Positions 5,967 through 14,289 of a stretch of DNA of 14,291 bases are shown here, one piece after another (position 1 is the stretch's first letter; each line of letters begins with the position of its first letter). The notes beneath the pieces were generated by a model. That model was given only the letters and a program-made list of their open reading frames with translations, was not told the origin of the DNA and did not search any database. The stretch comes from an uncultured Dechloromonas sp. (GTDB lineage Bacteria; Pseudomonadota; Gammaproteobacteria; Burkholderiales; Rhodocyclaceae), in NCBI GenBank assembly GCA_946477505.1, contig CAMKYP010000048.1:1-14291 (forward strand), given 5' to 3'. A program made the translations under genes and the position numbers.

Positions 5967-8738
5967 CTACTTTCGCAGCAAGTCCTTCACTACATCCTTT
6001 GCGTTGTCGAGTGTCGCTCCGGCGTCCTTACCGACCTGCTTGCCTGACTGCACCAGTAGCGATTTCTTCGATGCAAGTGTTCCGTCATCGGTCTTGATGA
6101 TCTCAGCCTTGGCGTCGAAGTTCGCACGGCTTGATTCTGCTCCGGTGCGGATTTGATCCCCGTGGGTACGAATCTCGTCTCGAATGGGCGATGCCGTGGG
6201 GGCGGTTCCCTGCGATGGCTTGGCGTTCCCAAACCGTGATGTCTGTTCTCGGTTGGATAGGTGCAGGCCGCCGATATCGGGTGCCAGGGCGGCATCACCT
6301 CGCTGATACACATGCTGGTCGCGGATATCGCCAAACGAGGCCGGCAGTGCGGTCCCGTCGGAGAACACCCGGTTCGGGCGAAGAGATCGCCGCGCCAATT
6401 CGGATTCCATCAGGGTGTGGGCGGCAGCGCTGTCGCCGCCATACTGCTCAGCATAACGCATGAACATCTCCAGGTTGTGCGGGTCCTGGGCAATGTCGAT
6501 GGAAATGGCTTCTCCCTTCTCGTGGGCAGCAGATATGCGTTCGGCGAAAGCCGTACGCTCGACGAGACTCGCCTCTGCGCGTTCCGATCGTGCATGCGTG
6601 GAGGCCAGCCGGGCAGCCATTTCATGTGCTTCGCGGGAATCATTGGCTATTGCGCTCATAAAACTGGAGTCGCGAGACACCCTGTCGCCGAATTGTTTAA
6701 ACTCCGCCAACTGTTCGCTACTCAAGGAACTCAAGACTTTCCGCTCGTCGGCCGTCAGCGACGATTGGTAAGCCTTACCTCCGTTGGCATGGACCGATGC
6801 ACTCGCAACTCCGGTATTCAGACCTAATCGCCCTGATACGCCAAAGGCGATGCTGGCAACCTGAGATTGCGATAGACCTGTACTATCGGCGACACCTTTG
6901 GCTATCTGATCCAGCCTGTTCAGTGTTTCGCCCATCTGCTCGAAACTGCTGGACGTGGAGCCACTGCTGCTGCGCGATGAGCGCAGCTTTGTCAGCCCCC
7001 GGGAGAACGCTTCCGATAGTACGGCCGAGCGCTCAGTGCTGGCTGCGACAGCTTCGTTTCGTGCGGCGTCGGCTTGCCGACTTGCCTGCACCACATCCTG
7101 CTCGGACACCCGCATCGAAACCACCCTCGACGCAAACCCCTGGTTGCGCAGCAGACTGACTGCAGTCCGTCCGGTCAGCGCATTCGACGAGAACGTGTTC
7201 CCACTCAGGTCGTTTTGCCAACTGCTCATGAAAGCTGAGGTGCGGTTGGGCGCCAGTTGCATCTGATCCATCCCCACGTTCCCCATGGAAACGTTGCCGA
7301 CGGTCGCGGCCGACGTTCCACCCGAGATCATCGCCTGCAGGCCCGACAGTCCACCGACCAGGGCCGTCCCGAAATTCTCCATGCGCTTCAAGGCCGCCCA
7401 GGCGATGAAGGGGATGCTGATGGCGAGGTAGCCGACGACGGCTTCGCCCGAGATCGCCCGCGAGTAGATCGTCGAGGCAGTCTGCAGGGCCAGCGCCTTG
7501 GTGCCGGTGCCCAGGTCCGCCGCGGCTGCCAGATCGTAAGCCGCGTAGATCGAAGCCATGTAATTGAGGATCGCGTAGAGCGGCGGCCAAAGCTGGATCC
7601 AGATGAGCACGGCCGCATAGCCCTTGAAGGCCAGCATCGTCTCGCGTCCGCTGGTGAGCAGGAGCAGCAGTACGAAGAGCGGGAACATCGCGTAGGTCAC
7701 CGCCTCGACCACATTGCGGAAAACCGGCAGGGCCTGCTCGGCCACCTTGCCGTAGTTGAGCCAGGTCGCGTTCTGCTGGGCCACCGCCTGGGCCCGGCCG
7801 ACCGCCAGCACCATGGCTGCCGGATCGTTGACCTTCTGGCCGACGATCTTGCTGGTGTCCTCGATCGCGTTGAGCACCGCGTTTTGCCGGATGAGGTCGG
7901 CAGCGGTGGCCGCGGCGGTGGCGATACTGTTCTTGAGATAGGCCTGCTGGATCTGCCCGGCGATGACGGCTGCGGCAGCGGCACCGGGCAGCGTCGGGTT
8001 GAGCTGGAAGGCCAAGCGCCCCTGGATGCGGGTGATCTGCGCCGGCAGTCGCCCATTGAGACTCTGGTACACGTTCGGGCAGGTGTCGATGCCGACGCTG
8101 CCGCCCGCGGCGGTCAGCGTGCTGAAGCGCGCCGGATTGGGCGAAGCCATCAATGGCCAGACATCGTCCGAGGCGGAAAAGGTGGCCGGATCGAGGGTGC
8201 CGTCGATCAGGTCGTAGGTGGTGCAGTTATGGATGAAGTTGATGAGGTCGGTGCGGAAGGCCGGGTCCTGGAACACCACGTTGCCGGTCTCGCGGATCAG
8301 GCGGTTGCCGAACATCAGGCCGTTTTGCTGGTAGGAGAGCTCGGCGGGCAGCGCGCCGACGCCCGGAATGACCTGGAACGCCGTCTCGAAAAGCCCGGTC
8401 AGCGTGTGGCCGATGGTGCTCGTGAGGCTGCCCAGCACGGCCACCCCGAAGGGCACGTTGTCGACCACCTTGACCGCGGAGCCGCCGGTCTTGTCGATGA
8501 TGCCCACGGTCACCTTGGGTACGATCAGCACCGAAAAAACCAGCACCACCGTGCCCAACCACTTCCAGCCCTGCAATTTCTCGGGGGCGAAGGCGTAGGC
8601 GATCAGGGCGGCGACGAAGCCGCAGAAGGCGACGGCGGCCACCGCCGCCGCATAGTCGCCCGACGCATGGATGGCCGCCGCTGCATTGAAGACGCCGAAC
8701 AGGCTGTCGGCATTCTGGTAAGCGTAGATTTCCCACAC
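5967..8738 (-). CDS. traG: F-type conjugal transfer protein TraG (mating-pair stabilisation)
   Basis: TraG is an inner-membrane protein of the F-type mating apparatus. Its N-terminal membrane domain is needed for pilus assembly and its large C-terminal domain for mating-pair stabilisation and recognition by entry exclusion. The 923 residues are close to F TraG (about 940). Hydrophobic segments lie at about 31-51, 58-80, 347-363, 374-400 and 433-452, and the TraG_N signature LMFGNRLIRETGNVVFQDPAFRTDLINFIHNC falls at about 141-172. A long, largely hydrophilic region (about 495-923) rich in Ser, Ala and Glu follows. Translation starts at GTG 8738, seven bases after AGGAGG; the gene lies 33 bases beyond traH. 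The last ~1.25 kb is visibly less GC-rich than the first part, suggesting a different origin for the C-terminal half. The stop abuts the converging small membrane gene. Confidence 0.9.
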   Translation of the reverse strand: MWEIYAYQNADSLFGVFNAAAAIHASGDYAAAVAAVAFCGFVAALIAYAFAPEKLQGWKWLGTVVLVFSVLIVPKVTVGIIDKTGGSAVKVVDNVPFGVAVLGSLTSTIGHTLTGLFETAFQVIPGVGALPAELSYQQNGLMFGNRLIRETGNVVFQDPAFRTDLINFIHNCTTYDLIDGTLDPATFSASDDVWPLMASPNPARFSTLTAAGGSVGIDTCPNVYQSLNGRLPAQITRIQGRLAFQLNPTLPGAAAAAVIAGQIQQAYLKNSIATAAATAADLIRQNAVLNAIEDTSKIVGQKVNDPAAMVLAVGRAQAVAQQNATWLNYGKVAEQALPVFRNVVEAVTYAMFPLFVLLLLLTSGRETMLAFKGYAAVLIWIQLWPPLYAILNYMASIYAAYDLAAAADLGTGTKALALQTASTIYSRAISGEAVVGYLAISIPFIAWAALKRMENFGTALVGGLSGLQAMISGGTSAATVGNVSMGNVGMDQMQLAPNRTSAFMSSWQNDLSGNTFSSNALTGRTAVSLLRNQGFASRVVSMRVSEQDVVQASRQADAARNEAVAASTERSAVLSEAFSRGLTKLRSSRSSSGSTSSSFEQMGETLNRLDQIAKGVADSTGLSQSQVASIAFGVSGRLGLNTGVASASVHANGGKAYQSSLTADERKVLSSLSSEQLAEFKQFGDRVSRDSSFMSAIANDSREAHEMAARLASTHARSERAEASLVERTAFAERISAAHEKGEAISIDIAQDPHNLEMFMRYAEQYGGDSAAAHTLMESELARRSLRPNRVFSDGTALPASFGDIRDQHVYQRGDAALAPDIGGLHLSNREQTSRFGNAKPSQGTAPTASPIRDEIRTHGDQIRTGAESSRANFDAKAEIIKTDDGTLASKKSLLVQSGKQVGKDAGATLDNAKDVVKDLLRK

Positions 8739-8771
8739 GGCACTCCCTCCTGGTTCGCAATGGCGTCGGCG

Positions 8772-10220
8772 TTACTGCGCCAGATAAGCGGCCTGCTGGC
8801 CGAGCATGTCCATCACGTGCTGCGGCATGCTGGAGCGCAGTTGGCGTTCGAGTTGTTCCAGGTGGCTAGCCACCGCCCGGAAGGAACCCACCTTCTGGTA
8901 GAGCAGGTTCTTCTCCTGCGACAATTGCATGAGCATCGCCTGCGCGCGCTGGCGGATCTGGTTGGCTTGGTCACGTTGGGTCTGCTGCAGCGTGTAGTTC
9001 TTGTCCAGGGCGGCCATCCCAAGACGCAGGTTGCGTTCGAGGAAGACGTAGGCGTAGTCGGCGGCGATCACGTCGCGGTACTGGCCGATCAGGCTGTCGG
9101 CGAGGCCGGAGCCCGGGATGCTGGTGCCGATGGACAGCATCTTGTAGACCGGCTCGGTGGTCTGGTTCACGAAGCCGACCTCGGTCGAATTGTTGGGGAT
9201 GGCGGTGCGTGTCGTGATCTTCTCGGCGATGGAGCGCATCATCGCCTCGACCTTGGCCGTGAAGGGGGTGTGGGTGTACCCGGTGTTCAGGGTGACCACG
9301 TCGCAGTTGGTGTAGTCGTTGCACTTCAGCACGTGCTGGATGACATCCGTGCCGCTCGCCGCACTCTGGCCATACAGCAACTGGCTGATCGACGTGAGGG
9401 TGGGCGCGATCGGCTCGGGGTCGCGCGCCGATTCTTCCGGGTAGTAGATGATGGTGCCGACCAGGCTCATGATCAGCTCGCGCTCCTGATCGTCGAGGTA
9501 GGCTCCGGTGTACTGCAGCGCTTTCCAGGTGAGGTTGCCGACGAAGGGGGCCTTGTTCTTCACATTCGGATCGGTGGAGGAACGTGCCGATGCCAGGATG
9601 CTGGGCCGGTCGGAACCACACCGCCGGCGCGCCGCATCCCGGTCGCTCTCCAGGCCCATCTCGACGGCGAGGTCGGCGCAGGTTTCCTGCGAGCTGTAGC
9701 CGATGGATTCGGCGGCCGTGCTAACGATGGCTTTGGCGGTCTCGCACGAGTTGATGCGCGCGTTGTTGATCCAGGTCTCCAGCCCCTTGGCCCACTTGGT
9801 GAGTCCTCCCAAGAGGGGTGACACCGCTTCGAGCGCCAACTGGAAGGCGATACCGGGTAGGGCGGCCGTGATGTTCTTCAGCATGTTCTTGAACTCGGTC
9901 GCCGAGAGGTGGCTGAAGCTGCCGCCGAAGACGTCGATGCCACCGCAGCCCGCCTTGGCGCTGGGGAACTGGATGGCCGTGAGCTGATAGACCTTGTTGG
10001 GCGAGCGCATCATCAGATTGCCGCCGGAATAGGTGTTGAAGGTCTGGCCGCGGAAGGCCCCGGGGGCCGTGTAGTTGCCGATGGCGCCCAGGTTGTTGAA
10101 CATGTCGTTCACTTCCGTGTTCAGGTCGCCGGCGCGCAGCGGCAGCGGCGAGATCACCAGCAGCAACGCCAGCAGCGCGGCGGAGGGTCGCCACAACGGG
10201 GGATGGTCGGGGTGGTTCAT
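8772..10220 (-). CDS. traH: F-type conjugal transfer pilus assembly protein TraH
   Basis: TraH is a periplasmic protein that works with TraF, TraU, TraW and TrbC in pilus extension and retraction at the outer face of the F-type apparatus. The 482-residue product (F TraH is about 460) begins with a signal peptide (hydrophobic stretch SAALLALLLVISPLPLRAG, cleavage near residue 30). It carries the family motif LNTEVNDMFNNLGAIGNYTAPGAFRGQT and then AGCGGIDVFGGSFS. Several paired cysteines follow (SCETAK, ETCADL, RRRCGSD, LKCNDYTNCD), and a coiled-coil-like segment rich in Gln and Leu occupies the last ~90 residues. ATG 10220 is chosen over the longer open frame because it follows AGGAGG by four bases, overlaps the traF stop as ATGA, and immediately precedes the signal peptide. 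Confidence 0.93.
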   Translation of the reverse strand: MNHPDHPPLWRPSAALLALLLVISPLPLRAGDLNTEVNDMFNNLGAIGNYTAPGAFRGQTFNTYSGGNLMMRSPNKVYQLTAIQFPSAKAGCGGIDVFGGSFSHLSATEFKNMLKNITAALPGIAFQLALEAVSPLLGGLTKWAKGLETWINNARINSCETAKAIVSTAAESIGYSSQETCADLAVEMGLESDRDAARRRCGSDRPSILASARSSTDPNVKNKAPFVGNLTWKALQYTGAYLDDQERELIMSLVGTIIYYPEESARDPEPIAPTLTSISQLLYGQSAASGTDVIQHVLKCNDYTNCDVVTLNTGYTHTPFTAKVEAMMRSIAEKITTRTAIPNNSTEVGFVNQTTEPVYKMLSIGTSIPGSGLADSLIGQYRDVIAADYAYVFLERNLRLGMAALDKNYTLQQTQRDQANQIRQRAQAMLMQLSQEKNLLYQKVGSFRAVASHLEQLERQLRSSMPQHVMDMLGQQAAYLAQ

Positions 10221-11083
10221 GGGGCCTCCTGCGGCAGGGCAAAACGTTGCATCGTTCCGGGCAGCATCGCCTCGGCCTGCGGGCCGGACACGACGGCGAT
10301 GCGTTCCAGCAACTGGGATTCCGAGAGCACGCCGAAGCCGATCGGCGTGATCTTTCCGGTGAAGGGCTGCGCCAGGAAGACGGCGGGTACCTGCGCGACC
10401 TTCAGAGTGGTGGCGATGCCGTTGTCCGGCCGCGCGTTGGGGAAACCCGGCAGCGGGCCGCCATCCACGCTGATGGCCACCACCTGGATGCCATGGCGCA
10501 CCTGGAAGGCCGCCAGGGTCGGTGCGAAGGCGTGGCAATAGGGGCAGTCCGAGCGGTAGAAGAAGAACAGCACGTGGTCCTTACCCAGTTCGGCGATCGA
10601 GCGGGAGCGATCCACCCACTCGGTCTGCTCGAACACCTCCAGCGCCTTGGCGTTGACCGGCCGGCCTTGCTGCGTCGGATCGAGTGCCGGCGTGGCCCAG
10701 GCGATCTGCTGCGCCACGTCGGCAAAATAGGAGGCGCGGGCGACGACCTGGGACTCCAGTGTCATGTAGCGGCGGACATTCGCCTCGGTCGGCCGCATGA
10801 TGGCGATGTTGCGCGTGTCCTCCAGCGTCTTCTGCAGGCGTTCGAACTCGACCAGTTCCGGAGCTTTCGAGGGCGGAGCCGATGGCGCCGCGGGCACCAC
10901 CTTGTCCGGCAGCGGCGGACGTTCCCGTTCCTCGTGCATGGGATCCTCGTAGAAATGCCAGCCGCGCCAACTGTCGGACCAGTAGCGCTCAGCAGCATCC
11001 TGGGCCGATGCGGCGCAGGCGCCCAGCATCGAGGCCAGCGCTAGCAGCGAGCGAATGGGCGGGAGGAACGCGAAGCGCTTCAT
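10217..11083 (-). CDS. traF: F-type conjugal transfer protein TraF with CXXC thioredoxin domain
   Basis: TraF is a periplasmic pilus-assembly protein with a thioredoxin-like fold. The 288 residues comprise a signal peptide (about 1-27, ending ACAASAQ) and a middle region typical of TraF (SWRGWHFYEDP, then a Pro-rich linker and ELVEFERLQKTLEDTRNIAI). The thioredoxin domain follows, with LFFFYRSDCPYCHAFAP holding the CPYC active site at 180-183 and the cis-proline loop QVPAVFLAQP at about 231-240. F-plasmid TraF lacks the two active-site cysteines and relies on TrbB; this version keeps them and so may itself be the disulfide isomerase or oxidase that handles Cys-rich TraN and TraH. The start ATG 11083 has AGAGG upstream, 9 bases after the preceding gene. 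The stop overlaps the traH start. Confidence 0.93.
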   Translation of the reverse strand: MKRFAFLPPIRSLLALASMLGACAASAQDAAERYWSDSWRGWHFYEDPMHEERERPPLPDKVVPAAPSAPPSKAPELVEFERLQKTLEDTRNIAIMRPTEANVRRYMTLESQVVARASYFADVAQQIAWATPALDPTQQGRPVNAKALEVFEQTEWVDRSRSIAELGKDHVLFFFYRSDCPYCHAFAPTLAAFQVRHGIQVVAISVDGGPLPGFPNARPDNGIATTLKVAQVPAVFLAQPFTGKITPIGFGVLSESQLLERIAVVSGPQAEAMLPGTMQRFALPQEAP

Positions 11084-11092
11084 GCGGAGCCT

Positions 11093-11467
11093 CTACCTCA
11101 GGGATTGCGGCGGCCGGCCGTCGAGGCAGTAGTTGATGCCGAAGTCCATCGTCTGCCGGCGCGCAGTCGTGGCACCGGGCAGGAGAACGCCGTCTTGCCA
11201 GAACGTGACCTTCAGCCGGCTGCAGCCGGGTTGGGCGTAGCGCTTCTCGGTCGTCACGTCGATGAAGATCGGCGAGGTGGCACCGAAGCGCCTCGTGATC
11301 GCGTCGGCCATCTCGCCGGTGAGGACGCCATGGGACTGCCCGTCGGTCGCCTGCAGGGCGGCCAGCATCACCGGGCGCGCATCGGGCACCGGCGTGCGGA
11401 GCACGTCGTCGGCAAGGACGGGCCACGCGAGTACGGCCAGCAACGCTGCAGCATCGATGAGCTTCAT
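11093..11467 (-). CDS. Small secreted protein of unknown function between traN and traF
   Basis: The 124-residue product begins with a signal peptide (MKLIDAAALLAVLAWPVLAD, cleavage likely near 19-20). The mature part of about 105 residues has two cysteines (C82 in PGCSRLKV and C114 in INYCLDG), able to form one disulfide. I do not recognise a named family. Its place inside the tra operon and its export signal point to a periplasmic role in the mating apparatus, perhaps with TraN or TraF on either side. ATG 11467 is preferred: it overlaps the traN stop as ATGA, as at the traF-traH junction, and follows GGGGAG by six bases. An ATG two codons earlier would fall too close to that site. Confidence 0.85.
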   Translation of the reverse strand: MKLIDAAALLAVLAWPVLADDVLRTPVPDARPVMLAALQATDGQSHGVLTGEMADAITRRFGATSPIFIDVTTEKRYAQPGCSRLKVTFWQDGVLLPGATTARRQTMDFGINYCLDGRPPQSLR

Positions 11468-13785
11468 TGACATCTCCCCTGTCCGTAGTAGCAGGTCGTC
11501 AGGCGCGAGGCGTTGCTGCCCTGAATCGTTCCGACGTTGGGCAGCGTCGGGACGATGGAGGCGTAGAACTCCGAAAGGTCCATGGCGGCGAAGTCCAGGC
11601 TCTGCAGTTGGGCAATGGTGAAGCCCGAACAGTCGGGATTCTGGCCGGAACCCCAGGCCTTGCCGACCTGCACGCGGCCCTGCTCGTTGACGATGCGGGC
11701 GAGCTTGCTGTTGAAGCAGCACTTGCCGGTGGTGTGCTCGATGCAGGCGACACAGGCGCCGAGGATGCGGATGCACGACGAACAATAGGTCCCGACGCTA
11801 TGGCACAGGCCGGCCCCTTCCTTCATGGCGACCTTGCCTTCCTCCTCGTTGCAGGACGACATCGACATGACGATGTAGATCACCACCGCAATGGCGAGCG
11901 ACCAGGGATCGAAGGCGACCACCAGGCCGTCGCCCGCGTAGAGCACGACTGAACTGGCCGGCAGCGCGGTGCCGTTGATGGCGACGGTGACGCCATAGGT
12001 CGTGAAGCTGCCGGAAAAGCCGCCGCTCATCAGCAGCGCCTGCATGCCCTGATAGAGGAACTCGCGGTTGTCGGCGTTCATCAGCACGTCATAGACGAGG
12101 CGCGAACCCGTGCCGAACAGGCTCTGGTTGGTCATGCCGGCCCCGGCCGAGTCGGAATAGCAGCAGTTCTTGAAGAGCCGGTCGCGGCATTTGTTTGATT
12201 CGCCCTTGAAGACCTGCATGTTGTCGGTGTCGAGGTACACGCCGGCTTCGCGTGCGGCTTCCATCAGCGACATCGAACGGGCGAAGTCGGGGTCGTTGGT
12301 GTAGCTGGTGTTGAAGCAGTTCGAGCCCAGGCAATAGACGTTGGCGGGGCAATTCGAGGCGGTGGTGGCGGTTTGGGCGGAGACCGGGCAGGTGTAGGTG
12401 TCCTGGTGGATTTCGCATAAGCCCGTCGCGGCGTTCGTCTGCTTGCAGATGCTGGTCGCCGGGGTGCAACCGCTACTCGCCAACGCGGCGCATTCGTCCA
12501 CCGGCGCGCCCGCGGTGCAGGTCAGGGTGCGCTGATAGGACCAGCAGGCGCGCGTGACCGCGCGGCCGTCGATGGTCTTGGTCGCGGGGCCGTCCACGCA
12601 ACGGTCGGCGGTGGTCACGGTGCAGCGGCCGCCCTCCGTCAGCGCGGCGCTGCGGTCGACCCAGACGTCGGTCTCGTGCTGCTCCATGGTCGGCTGGACG
12701 AAGGACAAGGGCAGGCTCCACCCGGAGGCGCCGGTCAGCGTAGCGGCCCCGGCGGGTACGGCGCAATGCATCCCGCTGTCGTCGTAGATCGCCGTGCTGC
12801 CGCCCGGGCAGCCGGCCTCGGCATCGGGGACGGTGAGGGTGAAGCACTGGTCGGCCGCACCAGCGGAGAGGAATTCGCCGGCCCAATAGCCGCTCAGCGT
12901 ATCGCCGCGCACCGTCCCGGCGGGGCAGGCATAGACCGGCGTGCCGAACTGGAAGGTGTAGTTGCAACTCCCGGCGGTGCAGCCCGAGCCCGGCATCATG
13001 ACCACTTTGAAGGGGCGCCAGCAGTAGCCCTGCCAATGCGGCGACAGGTCGGTGACAAAGGCGGCCTGGGTGGCCGGTGCCGTCGGCAGGTCGAGGGCCT
13101 GCCAGCCGATGCAGGCGCCCATGCCGCCGGCAGCGTAGAAGCGGAAGCGCTGCAACCCGTCGGCGCGGATGCGGCATTGCGCCTCGGCCACCATGTAGTC
13201 GGCGCCGTTGCGGTTGACCTGTCCATGGGCGAACCAGGTGCCTTCGGTGCAACTGGGCAGCAGTTCGACCTGGACCGTGAGGTCGCGCCGGGTGGTGTAG
13301 TTGCCGACACCGCTGTAACGGTTGCAGACCTTGGTGGTCGTGCCGGCGGGCGTGGTGACCTCGGCGGTGGTGCAACCCGAGTAATAGTCGGCGAGACTGC
13401 CCAGCACGCTCGACGGATTGCCGGCGATATCGCGGGCGGCAGCGACGGCGGGATCGTAGGCCGAGACCGGGGTGCGCGGGGTGTTGGCCGAGGTCACGGC
13501 GCCGCGCTGGGCCTGGCAGACGGGATCGTCGGTGCTGGTGGCGCAGGCGGCCAGGCGGGCATTGGCCGCCCCCGACAGGCTGGGCTGGCCGTAGTAGGTG
13601 GTTTCCGGTGGCGTCGTGGTGTAGCCCGGCACGGCACTCGATGCACTCGGCGTATTGACCGTCCCCCGGATGACGGGATTGGCCAGTTGTCCGGCCGCAG
13701 TGCCTTCCTCGAACGGACCGGCGACGGCGGCGGTCTGCGTCATGACGAAGCAGACGAGCGTGATCCAGGTGACCCAGCGGCGCAT
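11464..13785 (-). CDS. traN: F-type conjugal transfer mating-pair stabilisation protein TraN
   Basis: TraN is a cysteine-rich outer-membrane protein that grips a receptor on the recipient cell and stabilises mating pairs. The 773 residues (F TraN is about 600; larger forms are known in other MPF_F elements) start with a signal peptide (VTWITLVCFVMTQTAAVAG). By my count about 40 cysteines lie in the mature protein, clustered toward the C-terminal half, including KNCCYS and a dense set near CSSCIRILGACVACIEHTTG; the last residues are YYGQGRCQ. Dense disulfides are the family hallmark and fit the CXXC-bearing TraF two genes downstream. The N-terminal 150 residues are Ser/Thr/Ala/Pro-rich and variable in look. 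ATG 13785 follows AGGAGG by five bases; the upstream gene's TAG overlaps that site. Confidence 0.92.
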   Translation of the reverse strand: MRRWVTWITLVCFVMTQTAAVAGPFEEGTAAGQLANPVIRGTVNTPSASSAVPGYTTTPPETTYYGQPSLSGAANARLAACATSTDDPVCQAQRGAVTSANTPRTPVSAYDPAVAAARDIAGNPSSVLGSLADYYSGCTTAEVTTPAGTTTKVCNRYSGVGNYTTRRDLTVQVELLPSCTEGTWFAHGQVNRNGADYMVAEAQCRIRADGLQRFRFYAAGGMGACIGWQALDLPTAPATQAAFVTDLSPHWQGYCWRPFKVVMMPGSGCTAGSCNYTFQFGTPVYACPAGTVRGDTLSGYWAGEFLSAGAADQCFTLTVPDAEAGCPGGSTAIYDDSGMHCAVPAGAATLTGASGWSLPLSFVQPTMEQHETDVWVDRSAALTEGGRCTVTTADRCVDGPATKTIDGRAVTRACWSYQRTLTCTAGAPVDECAALASSGCTPATSICKQTNAATGLCEIHQDTYTCPVSAQTATTASNCPANVYCLGSNCFNTSYTNDPDFARSMSLMEAAREAGVYLDTDNMQVFKGESNKCRDRLFKNCCYSDSAGAGMTNQSLFGTGSRLVYDVLMNADNREFLYQGMQALLMSGGFSGSFTTYGVTVAINGTALPASSVVLYAGDGLVVAFDPWSLAIAVVIYIVMSMSSCNEEEGKVAMKEGAGLCHSVGTYCSSCIRILGACVACIEHTTGKCCFNSKLARIVNEQGRVQVGKAWGSGQNPDCSGFTIAQLQSLDFAAMDLSEFYASIVPTLPNVGTIQGSNASRLTTCYYGQGRCQ

Positions 13786-13794
13786 CGTGGCCTC

Positions 13795-14289
13795 CTAACT
13801 CTTAATCCGTTTCAGGAAGGTGTCGGCGGGCGGGCCGAACCCGGGTGCCGAGCGCCGCATGTGTTCCAGCACGTAGTCCAGGCTCACGTCGCCGGAGGTC
13901 CGCAGGAAGCTGTCAGCCGGCGCGCAACTGCCGCTGGCGCAGGCAACCGGGCGGGTGCCGGCACGTATCAGCACGAAGGTCGGTACCCGGGTGACGGCGT
14001 AGCGGTCGAAGGCCTGGGGATCGATCTGCACGGCCACCTGGCGGGTGCCAATCAGGCCCTGTACCTGGGCGACGGTGTCGCGCAGCGAGCCGTTGGCGAA
14101 GCCCCGGAGGACGATCGAGGCCTTCACCCGCGCGGCCTGGTCGATCAGGCGTTGCAGCGTGGGCCGGGGCATGGAGAGGCTGACGAACACCAACAGCCCG
14201 GGCCCCATCGCCAGCCCCTGCGCCTGAGTCATCGCCTCGGATTGCGATGCATAGCCCCGCGCCAGCGCTTCGAGGTCGATCGGGGTGGG
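13795..14289 (-). CDS. trbC: F-type pilin assembly protein TrbC, 5'-truncated by the window edge
   Basis: TrbC is a periplasmic, thioredoxin-fold-related protein of F-type systems that acts with TraW and TraU in pilus assembly. The frame is open to the window edge, so the Met at 14232 is internal and the signal peptide lies outside; 164 residues are visible. Family features are FVSLSMPRPTLQRLIDQAA, the strand SIVLRGF, then VQIDPQAFDRY and the cis-proline loop VTRVPTFVLI. There is no CXXC in the active-site position, as usual for TrbC; the only cysteines are in VACASGSCAP. The stop TAG is part of the TAGGAGG ribosome site of traN, so the two genes are tightly coupled. The order trbC-traN-(orf)-traF-traH-traG follows the F transfer operon. 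Confidence 0.9.
   Translation of the reverse strand, partial: PTPIDLEALARGYASQSEAMTQAQGLAMGPGLLVFVSLSMPRPTLQRLIDQAARVKASIVLRGFANGSLRDTVAQVQGLIGTRQVAVQIDPQAFDRYAVTRVPTFVLIRAGTRPVACASGSCAPADSFLRTSGDVSLDYVLEHMRRSAPGFGPPADTFLKRIKS

Noticed and set aside
7257..9821. A very long open frame (854 codons) antisense to traG and traH
   Set aside because: GC-rich third positions of the real genes leave the antisense frame free of stops. The product is rich in Arg, Gly, Asp, His and Val with no domain, and both genes opposite are well supported.
10221..10538. Extended N-terminus of traH within traF
   Set aside because: The extension is the wrong frame of traF; ATG 10220 with AGGAGG and a signal peptide is clearly the start.
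10247..11044. Long antisense frame opposite traF (265 codons)
   Set aside because: Shadow of the GC-rich traF; no signal, motif or ribosome site of its own.
11093..11785. Extended 230-codon frame covering the small secreted protein and the end of traN
   Set aside because: The upstream part overlaps traN in another frame. The start at 11467 has a ribosome site, a 4-base overlap with traN and an immediate signal peptide.
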